A stretch of DNA of 64,000 nucleotides from Trypanosoma brucei gambiense DAL972 (lineage: Eukaryota > Euglenozoa > Kinetoplastea > Trypanosomatida > Trypanosomatidae), in contig NC_026744.1 in NCBI RefSeq assembly GCF_000210295.1, forward strand, positions 2,542,001-2,606,000, written 5' to 3'. Of this stretch, positions 29,111 through 39,933 are shown in pieces; the stretch's first letter is position 1, and each line of letters opens with the position of its first letter. A program made the position numbers and the translations under genes. Below the pieces are notes generated by a model. It was not told where the DNA came from. It saw only the letters and a program-made list of their open reading frames with translations, and made no database searches.

Positions 29111-30142
29111 CTACGCACAACCCCGGAGGTATTTCAAGAAAATACCCCTCAGCACATTTTCGTTCAGCTGCTTCCCAAGAACAAGCACTCGTGAGCAACC
29201 TAAGGGAACACTCTGACCTTCCATAGGAGTTACGTCAAAGAGGTCACCAATCGTCTGAAGCTGCAACAAGGAGTAATGGTCACCTTTCCTCATCCAGAGC
29301 GCTGCCTTGCATCGAACAACTTCAAAGGGCGGATCGTGCTCCATGTAAAGCATATCCCTGCAAATCATGTCAACATCACTGCGATCGCTCACGGCGAGAA
29401 AATTGGGCTGTTCGAAGAACTCCAACGACATTGCAGTGATACTTGAGGGCCCACTCGAGTGAAGATGATCTAACTCCATAGCCTGGCGCGTGGTGTTGAG
29501 CATAATAACCTCCCGAAGGTTGTTCAACACAGAAAAAGTTGCTGGTAGCACCTGCACGATAGGATTTATTTGCCTCACCGACACCACTGCCTCGTTCTTC
29601 TCCTCCTCAGTTGCTAAATCGCATTTGTTTAGCACAATGCGGTCCGCCATCAGGATCTGCCTTGTGGCCTCTCCAGCCACGTCAGGGTCCCTCAGATATT
29701 TGCAGATGTTCTTCGCATCGACGAGGGTTACGATGCCAGAGAGGTACAAGGAACCACACAGGGCCTCGTCCTGCCAGAACATTGAAGCAACAGGAGCGGG
29801 ATCCGCCAAGCCGGACGTCTCCACAAGAACCAAATCGAATGTCCCCTTCCGTTGCATCAGCTTTTCCAGCGCTTGAACAGTTTGAGTCTGCGCAGTGCAG
29901 CACATGCAACCGTTGTCTAGCTCCAACCATTCGTCGTCCGGTTTCTGCGAGCTCTTTAACGTCAATCCCTTCTCAATTGTTTTGCCGAATTCAAATTCAT
30001 TAACGATAACAGCAATGCGAAGGTTGTGCTCGGCGGACAACACATAATGTAGTAGCGTCGTCTTTCCGCTGCCAAGAAACCCTGTCAAAATCGTTACGGG
30101 AACCTTTGCACTCACAAGCTCCGGGCATTCATCATCGCTCAT
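29111..30142 (-). CDS. ZNG1/CobW-family zinc chaperone GTPase
   Basis: 343 residues of the COG0523 G3E GTPase family. P-loop GFLGSGKT is at 21-28, the metal-binding CMCC at 79-82, the Switch-like ETSGLADPAP follows, and the nucleotide-base motif is NKCD. The C-terminal CobW domain ends near 330. The N-terminal CPELV (6-10) matches the motif with which eukaryotic ZNG1 proteins bind the zinc finger of methionine aminopeptidase 1, so this protein is likely to load Zn into that enzyme. That client is inferred from the motif. Length matches other ZNG1 proteins. ATG 30142 is the first in frame. Confidence 0.88.
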   Translation of the reverse strand: MSDDECPELVSAKVPVTILTGFLGSGKTTLLHYVLSAEHNLRIAVIVNEFEFGKTIEKGLTLKSSQKPDDEWLELDNGCMCCTAQTQTVQALEKLMQRKGTFDLVLVETSGLADPAPVASMFWQDEALCGSLYLSGIVTLVDAKNICKYLRDPDVAGEATRQILMADRIVLNKCDLATEEEKNEAVVSVRQINPIVQVLPATFSVLNNLREVIMLNTTRQAMELDHLHSSGPSSITAMSLEFFEQPNFLAVSDRSDVDMICRDMLYMEHDPPFEVVRCKAALWMRKGDHYSLLQLQTIGDLFDVTPMEGQSVPLGCSRVLVLGKQLNENVLRGIFLKYLRGCA

Positions 30143-30817
30143 TCGGGTCGCTTGTCCTGCTGATTGCCTTACTTGACGTCAAGAACGGAATCAAAACAAC
30201 CCAGTCTCCCATGGGACAGAAACTTCAAGCACAATTAAGGCAATAAGCATCCACCGAACCTACAGAAAACAATAAGTTTAGAAACACATCACAATTATTA
30301 TCGCTTTTCACAGGAGTTTTTTTTTTTCATATACACAGCCGTGTGCCTTTGTCCACCAATCTGAACAAGCGGCCACCACACCACACCACACACATACATA
30401 CACATGAGAGGCAATAGGATCATCATCCAGAATATGCCGGTTAGAGTTGCAGCACACACGGGCAAACTGCTGAACAACACCTTCCCTGCGCCATTACCGC
30501 GGTCACCTCGAGCCGATGACGGGAGTTCACATCCCCACGAAGAAAAACCTCACACTCCTCACTGTCATGCATTCCCCCTTTCACGACGGAGAGATACATA
30601 CGAGAAACGGATTCTAAAAAGCTCGCAACCCGACTGCGCGAGGGGCACTTCCGTAAAAAGAAAAAAGATACAAAATAGATAGCACAATCCCACGTGGCAA
30701 TACCGCAGCCAAATGTCCTCCTGATGGGATTAAAAGTTATCATGTGTCTCTGTTCAAAGGGAGTTTGGGACGGCCAACACCTTCCCCCATTCCCCGCGAG
30801 CGTCAACCCCAAAGAAA
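30143..30817 (-). other. Intergenic region, 675 bp
   Basis: ZNG1 5' UTR, and the 3' UTR of the small hypothetical gene. An A/T-rich part at 30280-30330 and short CACACA near 30375 are seen. No gene supported. Confidence 0.55.
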
Positions 30818-31231
30818 CTACGATGCCATGTCTTTGTTGTCCTCTTCATCCACACGACTCTCCAGGCGTTTAACGAGTGCCGCGAAGGCGCCCTCCATAT
30901 CAAAGCTGTCTATCTCTGGTCTTTTGCGGGCTGTCTTGGGAGTCAGTGTTCCACATGTTAAAAGATGACTCTCCGTAGTGGAAAAGTAACTCTTCTGTGG
31001 AGATCCGCCACTTGAAATAGTCAACATAAGCTCCGTATGGTCCTGTTGAGGTGGCACCGGCAGCGTCGCAACACGCTCCTTTGGGGGAACGGTGTGTGGC
31101 GTTACCCGCGGCATACCAAGGGAAATAAGGTGATTGATGTGGTCCCGGGTCTCAAAATATTCGAGAGGGATACCAGCCGCGGCTGCACATCCTTGACTAA
31201 GTGGCATTGTGGATCTATTTGCGGAGACCAT
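30818..31231 (-). CDS. Small hypothetical protein, 137 aa
   Basis: Starts at ATG 31231, directly after an AG (minus-strand GGCAGATGG). The protein is mixed, Thr/Pro-rich in the middle (VTPHTVPPKERVATLPV). A helical acidic C-terminus (FDMEGAFAALVKRLESRVDEE) is followed by DNKDMAS. No membrane helix or known motif. It lies in phase with the array between ZNG1 and the CCHC/NYN gene, with normal spacing. Unknown family; real but short. Confidence 0.55.
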   Translation of the reverse strand: MVSANRSTMPLSQGCAAAAGIPLEYFETRDHINHLISLGMPRVTPHTVPPKERVATLPVPPQQDHTELMLTISSGGSPQKSYFSTTESHLLTCGTLTPKTARKRPEIDSFDMEGAFAALVKRLESRVDEEDNKDMAS

Positions 31232-31339
31232 CTGCCAACTAAATTCTTACTCCTCGATGTTTTTAACCGCCTTGTGAGATGCAAAAGGTCACCAAGCAAG
31301 GAGTCAATTTACACATATATAAAGAAACACATTCGCGCG

Positions 31340-31380
<41 letters not shown>

Positions 31381-32129
31381 CGTCGTAAGGTGAGAAAAGA
31401 GGGAGCAATGAAAAGGCGGTGGGACGCAAGGCGGGAATAACAAAGAGAGCTGCGGCGTCGAGTAATCGCAGAGCAAAGACAGGAAGTAGCCCATGCAACA
31501 ACTGATGTGCAATGAGGGGAACGAATCATAGGGGTCCTTGACGATTTCTAACGTTTTCCGTTTTTCTTCTCATCTTATAAAACCACTTTACAAACTTTAC
31601 TTGGTTATCTTTCTCGAAGAAAGGGGCGTCGGTTAGACTCCAAGTGATGCTTTCACCTTGGGTCAGCCGCAAGCACATCAGCACGTGCACCCATATGCAC
31701 ATATGTATGTATATCTATATATATGTATACCCCTCTCTTTCCTACCATCTAACTAGCGCTCTCTTCTTTTCGGAGGGGTCGCCCATAAATCAGTGCATGC
31801 ACTCTGACAAGAGGTACGAGATTGTTCCTTTTTTTTTCCACCCCACTCCTTCTCCCCGAGTTCAGAAATCAGGTTCGCTTATGGTCGTATTAAATTTTCT
31901 CAGTTGCCAGCATTCACTTGCAGAACATGTTTTGTTTTCCAATTTGCTTAACTTGCACAGAAATGGTTCCACACACTTTTCCACAGCAACCCCTCACACA
32001 ACCACACACACACTCACTCACTCATTCATAGACCGTGCAAACGCATACAAGCAGACAAAACGCAAAAAGGCAAATATATATATACACTACAATGCTATTT
32101 TCAAAACTAGTCCCTCCAGACAACAATCA
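31232..32129 (-). other. Intergenic region, 898 bp
   Basis: Mostly the long 3' UTR of the CCHC/NYN gene. It includes the (GT)19 repeat, short ATGTAT/TATA repeats near 31700 and T-rich stretches. No gene supported. Confidence 0.55.
31342..31379. repeat. (GT)19 microsatellite
   Basis: Uninterrupted alternating GT, reading CA on the transcribed strand's RNA. Confidence 0.9.
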
Positions 32130-33680
32130 CTACTGAAAGACACTATGGGTGGGAAAGTCCACTGTCCTGTTGCCCTCCGTGTGGCTCGGCGCGTCAAGTA
32201 AAATCTGCGGGAGGAAGTCACAAAGATCTTGGTCTTGCCCGTAAAGTTGCGAGATGGAGGAAGAAGTGCCACACACACGGACCGGATTGGGGCCATCTGC
32301 CGTTTGGAGCGTGCGCCGCTGCTCCTGGCAGAAGGACACTGCGGGATAAACGTCCGAATCGCCACATAACAAAACCACCTGATCAAACTGGCGACGCAGG
32401 AATGTTTCAATGACACATGTCGCTATGGCAACATCAACACCGGTTTGGACCCACACATAACCCGGACCGTCGCCAGTGTAACCCTTTTGACGTTTCATTC
32501 GACCAACAAGGCGGGCCACCACATTGCTCAGTTTCCTACCACCATTCATTTCATCCAGCAATACTCTCTTGCGAAGACTGTTTCCGCGGAACGCCTTCTC
32601 CCTATGAATTAATGACATGGAATTTTCCACATAATCCGCAAACGCGGAGGGGTCGGTATCAAACCAGAATGCCACGCTAGTCTTTTGAAAAATCTCCCCA
32701 ATAAAATCAAGGACATATCGCAACGCCTCCACACAGCGCTTGTATTGTTCTTCATCACGGAATTCATGTCCCTTTAGAAGCCGCTCAAAGTAGCCACCGT
32801 CGACTATGACAGCCACTTTTCCATCACGTTTCGCTCCACTTGCCACAAATGGAGGTATTATTTCTCTTCTTCCAGACACCACCGTGGCAGCATGAGGCGT
32901 TGCGTCTACGCCGTCCTCCTCTCGATCAGGTGACCAGTCGTTGACTACGTTTTCATCACCACTCGCTGCACTAGTCGGAAAATTTCGTTTCCAATCCACC
33001 GTAGGTATGCTACCACCGCTGGCAACACTGGGAAACTTTGAGCAAGCGACCACAACATTCCCTTTTACGTTGCTACGATTACCAGACGCTTGCGGGCACT
33101 GGGCCGCGACATGCCCCTTGGCGTTACAGCGGTTGCAAGATATTTGGGGGCATTGTGCCGACATGTGCCCCTCTCCGTTACACGTGAAGCACAAAGCAGA
33201 TAAAGAACACCCCGCCATGTCATGGCCGGGTTTTTTACACCGATAGCAGACCCGACCCTTCTCTCTTAGCGGGCAATCGGTTGACCTGTGACCCGTTGAG
33301 GAGCAATGATAGCACAGAGGCCTGCTAAGGCAACGTTGCGAGCTGTGTCCGTAATTACCACAGTTGTAGCACCGCGTCTGCGGGCACATCGGCAACAGAT
33401 GGCCCTTTTGATGACATTGAAAACACTCCATAGACTTCATCCGCAGTGGGCAACTAGCTTCAGCGTGCCTGGACGAGCCGCAGCTCCTGCAAACTGATGG
33501 GAGTGCTTCCTCCTCTTCTTCGGTGCGTGGACGCTTCCTTGCGCTTAGGCAAGCCACTTTGTCATGCCCCACATTACCACAGATCGAGCACCTGACCAAG
33601 GAGTTGGCCTGATGAATCTGTTCCCTTCCAGTGCGTCCGCCGCATGCCGATGTGGGTCCGCCCTCAATGGCTTCAGACAT
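32130..33680 (-). CDS. CCHC zinc-knuckle protein with C-terminal NYN (PIN-like) nuclease-type domain
   Basis: 516 residues. Residues about 30-205 hold eight CX2CX4HX4C knuckles in tandem, for example CSICGNVGHDKVAC, CYNCGNYGHSSQRC and CNRCNAKGHVAAQC. A ninth repeat is degenerate (GNRSNVKGNVVVAC, only the last Cys left). A linker to about 285 is Ser/Pro-rich. Residues about 285-460 carry NYN-domain marks: VAVIVDGGYFERLL with the first acidic residue, VQTGVDVAIATCVIE, and VVLLCGDSDVYPAV with paired Asp. These are the acidic residues expected for a metal-dependent ribonuclease. So it probably binds G-rich nucleic acid through the knuckles and may cut RNA. UMSBP-type kinetoplast proteins have knuckles but no NYN. 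Start is ATG 33680. Confidence 0.8.
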   Translation of the reverse strand: MSEAIEGGPTSACGGRTGREQIHQANSLVRCSICGNVGHDKVACLSARKRPRTEEEEEALPSVCRSCGSSRHAEASCPLRMKSMECFQCHQKGHLLPMCPQTRCYNCGNYGHSSQRCLSRPLCYHCSSTGHRSTDCPLREKGRVCYRCKKPGHDMAGCSLSALCFTCNGEGHMSAQCPQISCNRCNAKGHVAAQCPQASGNRSNVKGNVVVACSKFPSVASGGSIPTVDWKRNFPTSAASGDENVVNDWSPDREEDGVDATPHAATVVSGRREIIPPFVASGAKRDGKVAVIVDGGYFERLLKGHEFRDEEQYKRCVEALRYVLDFIGEIFQKTSVAFWFDTDPSAFADYVENSMSLIHREKAFRGNSLRKRVLLDEMNGGRKLSNVVARLVGRMKRQKGYTGDGPGYVWVQTGVDVAIATCVIETFLRRQFDQVVLLCGDSDVYPAVSFCQEQRRTLQTADGPNPVRVCGTSSSISQLYGQDQDLCDFLPQILLDAPSHTEGNRTVDFPTHSVFQ

Positions 33681-33970
33681 CTTCAATTAACAAAATGTTT
33701 CCCGCTCAACTACCACAATCCTGCGTATGAAAACAAAAAACTTTGAAGTGATAATAGCAATAATGTCAGTATTAGAAGCGGCACCAGGTTCCGATTTCAC
33801 GGAGAAACAAACTGAAAGAAAGTAGGAATAGAAGAATGTACAAACAAACTGTAATAGATGAAACTTGAACGACTTCGTTGGGCGCCTAAACTTTACTACT
33901 ATGACAGACATGTGGACGAAACGGACAGATATTTGCACAAGCACGTAGAAGTGCAGAAAATCAGTAGGCG

Positions 33971-34004
<34 letters not shown>

Positions 34005-34112
34005 AACGGTCGTTAGTTATCGAAAAAAAAAAAGGTACAAGAGCTAGAATAATATTATGATAAAAGAGACAGCACGCGGGAAAAGAACTCTTAGCATTTG
34101 TTTTGATGGGGG
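33681..34112 (-). other. Intergenic region with (AT)15
   Basis: 432 bp holding the 5' UTR of the CCHC/NYN gene, an AT repeat at 33973-34002, an A12 run near 34022, and the topoisomerase 3' UTR. No gene. Confidence 0.6.
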
Positions 34113-36869
34113 TCAGTCCAACCACTGAAAAAATTGGCACTTTGAACCATCACATTTTACGAAGCGCCTGCCCCTGGAAGCCGCTTGACCAGATACAAGA
34201 TGCACGGCAGGCAATCCACAATGACACAACGGCGTAGCGGCACCATCAGCGAGGCCGGGTGGTATTTGAAACAACCCACTATTAACATCTATTGAAGGGA
34301 GTGTGTACGCTGGTCGAGGTTGTTGCTGTTGTGCAAGTTGCCGCTCCTGTGGTGCGGAACGAGACCCCCTGAGCACATTGTTTCCTTTCGTCCGTATGTG
34401 CTCTTTCATCCGAGCATCACAAAAGACACACACCTTCTCTCCTTCCTGCACTCCGGGAACAGCCGGAGATCCACCGAAGTCAAACTTGAGCATGATGGCG
34501 CTACACGATGGACAACGCGCGTCGTAAGCGAGACTCACTCGTTCCGCCGGAGGAAGCTTAATGGTAAAGTTGCACACGGGAAAGCCACGGCAAGCTAAAA
34601 AGAAACCCGAGTTATTGGAGCGAATACGAAGCCCGTTCTTTTTGCAAGACATACAGTTTGTGATTGTCACCGTTTCATGTCCCTTCGCTAGCGGGCAGTC
34701 AGCACCACAGTGAAAACAACGAAACTCTGCCAACGATTCCATCTCGGCACCTGGTGGAGGCGATGTGAAACAGTAGGGGCACACCGTGTGAGATGTGCCC
34801 TTGTCGATGTTCGTTATCTCTAGCACGCCAAATTTGCATATCACACAACGGTGACCACTGCGTTCTATGCGGTTATGCCGCCCATTCGGGACACGATACT
34901 CCTTTTGACATGTATCGCAACGCACGAACCAGGGGTTGCGCTCCTTCTGGACATGTTCCATCAAGTTCATAGGGTTACCGCAAGTCCCGCACTCCACCAG
35001 CCCACTAGCCGAAATGTGAGCTCTGGAGGTTCCAACCTCCTCCACGGCAGTCTGATACACGGGGTCGAGATGGAGGTGCAGCACTCTGTTCATCGCATCA
35101 GTTAAACTCAACATCTTTTGAAATATTTCCCTGTATAGGCGGACGGCGGCGTCAACAACGTCCCTCCTCGTCGCCTTTCCCGCGGCGATATCCGCCATTG
35201 CGAGCTCCATCTGAGCCCGCATCTGCGGTTGCAGAAGGCTAACCAGTCCATTTACCTCGTAAGCCGACGCAAGCGCATTGCCAACATGTGTGGGAACTAA
35301 CGAAGAACCCTCACGCTTTACGTACTCCCTTTCCACTACAGTCTTGATGTGGTGTGATATTGTCGCATCAGTCCCTATACCATGTTTATCCATCAGCGTT
35401 ATAAGGTCCGCCTCCGTTAAATTGGGGGGTGGAGAGGTGCGATGCTGTTCAAGGTCTGCATGTGTCGGGCGAAAACGCTCGCCTTGCTTGTAGGTTGGCA
35501 GAGTTGTGCTCTTCCATCGTTCGTAGATATACACCTCCATCCAACCCTTTTCATCAATGGTTGTCCCAGATGTTGTGAATTTTTCGCCACCGTACACAAC
35601 GGCGACGGAAGTGGTGGAAGCCACGGCGTCGGGTGAAGTACACGCCAAAAAGTGGCGCACAATCAGGTTATACAGTTTAGCCCTGCCGTCGTTGGCAGCG
35701 GGCATCGGCTTCGTGGGATAGATAGGTGGATGTGCCTTGTCATCATGACCACCATTCAGCGGCCGACGAAATTTTCTGTTTGGATCGGCAAGCATCGCTT
35801 CCACAAACCCACTAACTTCCGGGTTCCGCCTCTGCGATCCCACTATATCCAGCAGTTCGTTGTCTGTGAACGAGAAAGAGTCGGTTTCAGTACGCGGGTA
35901 CGATATGTACCCTTCTTGATAGAGGCTCTCTGCCCAGGTCATGCACTGATCAGACGATATGCGCAGGTGTGCGGTACACAATTTCTGCAACATGACAGTT
36001 GAAAGCGGGAAAGGCGGACGTCGTCTGTTGGGTCGCTTCATAACTTCCACAACCTCCGCTTCAGGCCTCGTGCGCGCCTCATCAAACATCTGCTGAAGCA
36101 CCACAGCTGCCGCTATCTTGTCGTATATAGGGCCACGCACACTGTTAAAAGAAGTATCACCGTGCTGGAGAGTGAGTGTGAAGTAATCCTCCGGCACAAA
36201 CCCTTTCTGCTCCCAGCCACGCTGAACCAGAAACCCAAGAGTTGGAAACTGGCACGGACCAAAGCTCAGGACCTTTGGAAAGTTTTTGAACTGGCTGCAA
36301 AACTTCAGGGTTTGGAATCGCGTGAAAACCGCCCCGAGGCGAAGATCGAGCTCTTGACGGGCCTCTACGGCCTCGGAAAGGGCCCTGTTTGGGGCTTTGA
36401 GATTGCGCATCGCGCCAAGTATATCACGCTTCGTAAGCGCAGAGAAATGTGCACGGCAAATAGAAATCGAACTGTGCTCCTTCTGCACCACATCAATCAC
36501 CTCGAAGCAGATGTTTTCCCCCTCACGATCACAGTCCATCCACAGGGCAAGTGTCGTGGCACGCCTTCCAAGTTCCCTCAGGTTCTTCTGAATCTCACTA
36601 AGATCCGACCTCACGCGCTTCACCGTGCCCAAAGTGAATAAGTCAATGATAGGGAAACTTGCCCAGCCCGCTGCTTGTGGTGGAAAGTCGGACTCCATCA
36701 GGTGCCCCGATACGGAGGTACATATCATTGTCTTCCCCTCAAAATTAAACTCGAAAACTGGATTATAGATGGAATGACTGCGAATAGTTCTTTGGTTACC
36801 ACCCGAAAGAATGGTTGCTATTTCCCTCGCCACGCTGGGCTTCTCCGCAACATTCAGCCATATTGTCAT
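34113..36869 (-). CDS. TOP3A: DNA topoisomerase III alpha
   Basis: 918-residue type IA topoisomerase that passes single strands and dissolves recombination intermediates with a RecQ helicase and RMI1. The Toprim domain starts NVAEKPSVAREIA and contains WMDCDREGEN (Asp 112, Asp 114). The catalytic Tyr is in GYISYPRTETD (about residue 324). The C-terminal third has at least three four-Cys zinc fingers (CGTCG-x-CDTC; CVICKFG-x-CPYC; CFHCG-x-CMSC) plus further Cys pairs. It ends with a GRF-type finger (CHCGLPAVHL ending CQFFQWLD). In T. brucei the alpha form is known to limit VSG gene recombination (established for the species, not shown here). ATG 36869 is clear. Confidence 0.95.
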   Translation of the reverse strand: MTIWLNVAEKPSVAREIATILSGGNQRTIRSHSIYNPVFEFNFEGKTMICTSVSGHLMESDFPPQAAGWASFPIIDLFTLGTVKRVRSDLSEIQKNLRELGRRATTLALWMDCDREGENICFEVIDVVQKEHSSISICRAHFSALTKRDILGAMRNLKAPNRALSEAVEARQELDLRLGAVFTRFQTLKFCSQFKNFPKVLSFGPCQFPTLGFLVQRGWEQKGFVPEDYFTLTLQHGDTSFNSVRGPIYDKIAAAVVLQQMFDEARTRPEAEVVEVMKRPNRRRPPFPLSTVMLQKLCTAHLRISSDQCMTWAESLYQEGYISYPRTETDSFSFTDNELLDIVGSQRRNPEVSGFVEAMLADPNRKFRRPLNGGHDDKAHPPIYPTKPMPAANDGRAKLYNLIVRHFLACTSPDAVASTTSVAVVYGGEKFTTSGTTIDEKGWMEVYIYERWKSTTLPTYKQGERFRPTHADLEQHRTSPPPNLTEADLITLMDKHGIGTDATISHHIKTVVEREYVKREGSSLVPTHVGNALASAYEVNGLVSLLQPQMRAQMELAMADIAAGKATRRDVVDAAVRLYREIFQKMLSLTDAMNRVLHLHLDPVYQTAVEEVGTSRAHISASGLVECGTCGNPMNLMEHVQKERNPWFVRCDTCQKEYRVPNGRHNRIERSGHRCVICKFGVLEITNIDKGTSHTVCPYCFTSPPPGAEMESLAEFRCFHCGADCPLAKGHETVTITNCMSCKKNGLRIRSNNSGFFLACRGFPVCNFTIKLPPAERVSLAYDARCPSCSAIMLKFDFGGSPAVPGVQEGEKVCVFCDARMKEHIRTKGNNVLRGSRSAPQERQLAQQQQPRPAYTLPSIDVNSGLFQIPPGLADGAATPLCHCGLPAVHLVSGQAASRGRRFVKCDGSKCQFFQWLD

Positions 36870-38241
36870 CCCTCACGTGACCACTGCAGGCGCTATGATC
36901 GGTTTTCCTTTTCGTCCCCTTCCTTTGTTATCCTTTCCACTAGGGGCCCCACCCCGCGTAACACAGGACGCCTTGTGCAGCCGCGACGTCTGCTACGCCG
37001 GTGTTGGCGATTAGGGATCCCTACAAACACATGTGGTACATATGCATAACAAAAATAAAGTAAAATGGAAAGGGGACAATGGTGAAAAAACACTCAAATA
37101 ATGGGGAAGGATCCAAGGGCCAACAAAAGAAACACAACGCACGTGGACCGGGGCGGGAACTCGTGCGCCGCGGTATACAGTTACTTCTGTTGCAGCCTTC
37201 AACATGCTGGTTAACAGCAAGATTGGAACCAACGTCACATGACGGAGGAAACAATAGGGGCTACCAACAAAGAGATAAAGACTACAGGGGAGCAAAAGTA
37301 ATAGTGATCAACGCATCTCTGTATTGCGTGTGAAAAGGTCTTTGCCTCGACAACAACTCGGCGACCTATAGCTCCACGCAAACATAATCGGCGTACGCAC
37401 GTGTGCATGTATGTATACACATGATTTCGCGCCAAGGGGACGAAGGGAAGACAATCCCACTCCTTTCTACCATACCTATACAATCCCTCCAACTTTACAA
37501 TGGCACGAACATGTGAACACGCACACACGCAAGCATGTGAAACACCGGGGGCACCTTCACTGACGGGCTCTCTTGCAATTATTGTTTCCGTTCCTGATTA
37601 ACTGGACAATAACTGGTATGGCTTTCGTTTCAGCTGTTCTGGCCTTCAACAACACTTGAAGAGAGGGGGGTACACCGCTACCGTCGCTTCGATTGAAGTC
37701 TGAAGTTTTTCGTTTGCATATTGATTTAATTACCTTTGCTCCTTTCCTTTCACATTTTATTCACAGTTCATTCCCTTGTTATAGCTTCTCTATCCACTCG
37801 TTCTCCTTCCTTCAAGCTGTTTTTTCCCCCGTTGGCACACCAAAAACAGAGTAGCTGAGAAAGGGAATATTGCAATGCGTAAATAATCTCTTTACAGTCG
37901 AATCACGACAATCATCATGCCCCAGAAGGCACACGTCTTTTCTGCTATTTTCGCCCAGATTTTCATATGTGTACCTATAGATATATATCATATAAATATA
38001 TATATATATATATATATAACATTTCCTTTCACTCACAATTTATCCCCTCCCTATCTTCCCATTATATTTTTCTCCATCGGCAACTTATTACACACTTCAT
38101 ACAAGCCTCTTTGGCGGCATGTTACCGCAAGAAAGGACTTTGTGTATTGTATTTCACACTTGCTAGTGGAAACGAGGCGAATGGCCTGCTCTCGCTGCCT
38201 CCGTACATCCCTCACTTTCCGCCGGCCGGTCTCCACCCTTC
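36870..38241 (-). other. Intergenic region, 1372 bp: long 14-3-3 3' UTR and TOP3A 5' UTR
   Basis: Unusually long spacer. It contains an (AT)n block at about 37980-38018, purine-rich and pyrimidine-rich blocks, and CACACGCACAC-type stretches near 37510-37540. No frame looks like a gene. Most of it is presumably 14-3-3 3' UTR and could hold stability elements. Confidence 0.6.
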
Positions 38242-39030
38242 TCAGTTCACGGGTTGCTCGTCAGTCCAGAGGTTGAGGTTGTCTCGGAGGAGACGAACAA
38301 TGAGGTTTGACTCACGGTAGGCCTCGTCATCAAGCGTTTCCAGCTCTGTCACGGCCTCATCGTATGCCTGCCGTGCGAGGTGGAACCCCTTCTCATGTTC
38401 CTTCATGATTTCATAGTAAAAGACAGAGAAGTTTAGTGCAAGGCCGAGGCGAATTGGATGTGTGGGTGCCAGTGAACTGTTCGCCACCTCCGTGGCCTTG
38501 GCGTAGGCGTCGAGTGCAAGCTGCCTCTGATCACCTTCCGGTGCGATCTCGGCGTAGTAGCGGTGGTAGTCGCCCTTCATTTTAAGGTAGAATACCTTCG
38601 CTTCACCTCCCTGGGAAGCAGGGATTAGGTACGTGTCAAGCAGTGACAGTAAGTCGTCGCAAACCGCCGCTAGTTCCGCCTCAAATTCGCGGCGAAGTGA
38701 GACGATCAACTCCATATTGTCACTCTTCTCCTTGGTGCTTTCGCGGTTCTCAATAGAAGTGATGATGCGCCACGCATTGCGACGGGAACCGATAACGTTC
38801 TTGTACGCCATCGAGAGCAGGTTACGCTCCTCTGTGTCAAGTTCGCTGTTCATCTTCACCAACTTGCGCATGCATTGTACCATCTCGTCGTACCGCTCCG
38901 CCTCTTCCGTTAGCTTAGCCATGAACACGAGATCCTTGGTGGCATCGGGAAGTTTGAACTCTGACAGGTTCTTCTTTGGAACAACTTCATCGAGGAGCAC
39001 GGCGTTGTACCACTTGATGCAGTCCGTCAT
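38242..39030 (-). CDS. 14-3-3 protein
   Basis: 262-residue 14-3-3 adaptor that binds phosphoserine/threonine motifs as a dimer. Visible signatures: MTEEAERYDEM-like helix B as LTEEAERYDEMVQCM, the box RNLLSMAYKNVIGSRRNAW, and the C-terminal groove helix YRESNLIVRLLRDNLNLWT followed by the acidic tail. An N-terminal extension MTDCIKWYNAVLLDEV is longer than in animal 14-3-3. A short loop insertion follows REFEAELAAV. The locus position matches the isoform I gene in my memory of T. brucei. No damage. Confidence 0.94.
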   Translation of the reverse strand: MTDCIKWYNAVLLDEVVPKKNLSEFKLPDATKDLVFMAKLTEEAERYDEMVQCMRKLVKMNSELDTEERNLLSMAYKNVIGSRRNAWRIITSIENRESTKEKSDNMELIVSLRREFEAELAAVCDDLLSLLDTYLIPASQGGEAKVFYLKMKGDYHRYYAEIAPEGDQRQLALDAYAKATEVANSSLAPTHPIRLGLALNFSVFYYEIMKEHEKGFHLARQAYDEAVTELETLDDEAYRESNLIVRLLRDNLNLWTDEQPVN

Positions 39031-39933
39031 TGTTTGTTGCCTCGTGTTATATTACCTTCAGGTATCCTCTCCTTAGCCTCGTAACGACCGCCTAGGCACT
39101 TTACGAAAATTTGTATGAGCGACAATTAAATATGATTAGCGTCCACAACCTAGGTAAACCTTTGCTATCCGTCGATGCTCTACTGGCCTCCTTGAAGTGG
39201 CTGCTAAGGCTGTTTTTCGCTCACCCTTTGCCTTCCCGCTCTATACTTTTCTTTGTTTCACTAGAACCTTCCGCAGACGGTGTGGAGTTAATCACCAGTT
39301 GTTGCTTGGCGTGTTATTGATTGTGTTTCCCCTTAAATAACTTTCTTCTACAAGTCCGTGATGCTCTCGCAGAAAAGAAAAAAGGAAAAAAAGGAACGCG
39401 CTTTCTGCGGCAAGAAAGGTGAGTTAACAGCAGCATTCCGGTGTGAAAAGATAAGGAGGAGACAGAAAGGGTAGTATGTTTAAACACAAGAAAAAGCGGC
39501 TTGCACTGTATTAAAAGCACGGTACCCAAACACAAAAGAAACATGAAAAACAAAACAATAACTAACCAAAAGTGAGAACTGGAAAAACAAAAAAAAAGTG
39601 GGGAACAAAGTCCACCGCATGTAATCTAAGAGAGGAGGTCACTGCAACACCGCCTCTATAAAAACAACACGCGCATGTATTTAAAAAATGGCACAAATAT
39701 ACATATATATATATATATATTTCATGTCAAACATAAGTCGCGGTTGTCGTTGTTTCTGAACAAACAAAGAAGTGTCACACACAGGCACCATCTTATTCTC
39801 TCCTTTGCCTCCTGTGCGCGCAGCTATTCCGGTAAATATATTTGGGCTCTTTTGCCCTCTCCTTGTTATGCATCTATGTTTGTTTTATGCTTTCATTGAA
39901 TCTATGGTTTAACGCTCCCAACCCATAGAGTTG
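39031..39933 (-). other. Intergenic region, 903 bp
   Basis: 14-3-3 5' UTR and the coiled-coil gene 3' UTR. A short (AT)n lies at about 39697-39720 and A-runs lie near 39590. No gene supported. Confidence 0.55.
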
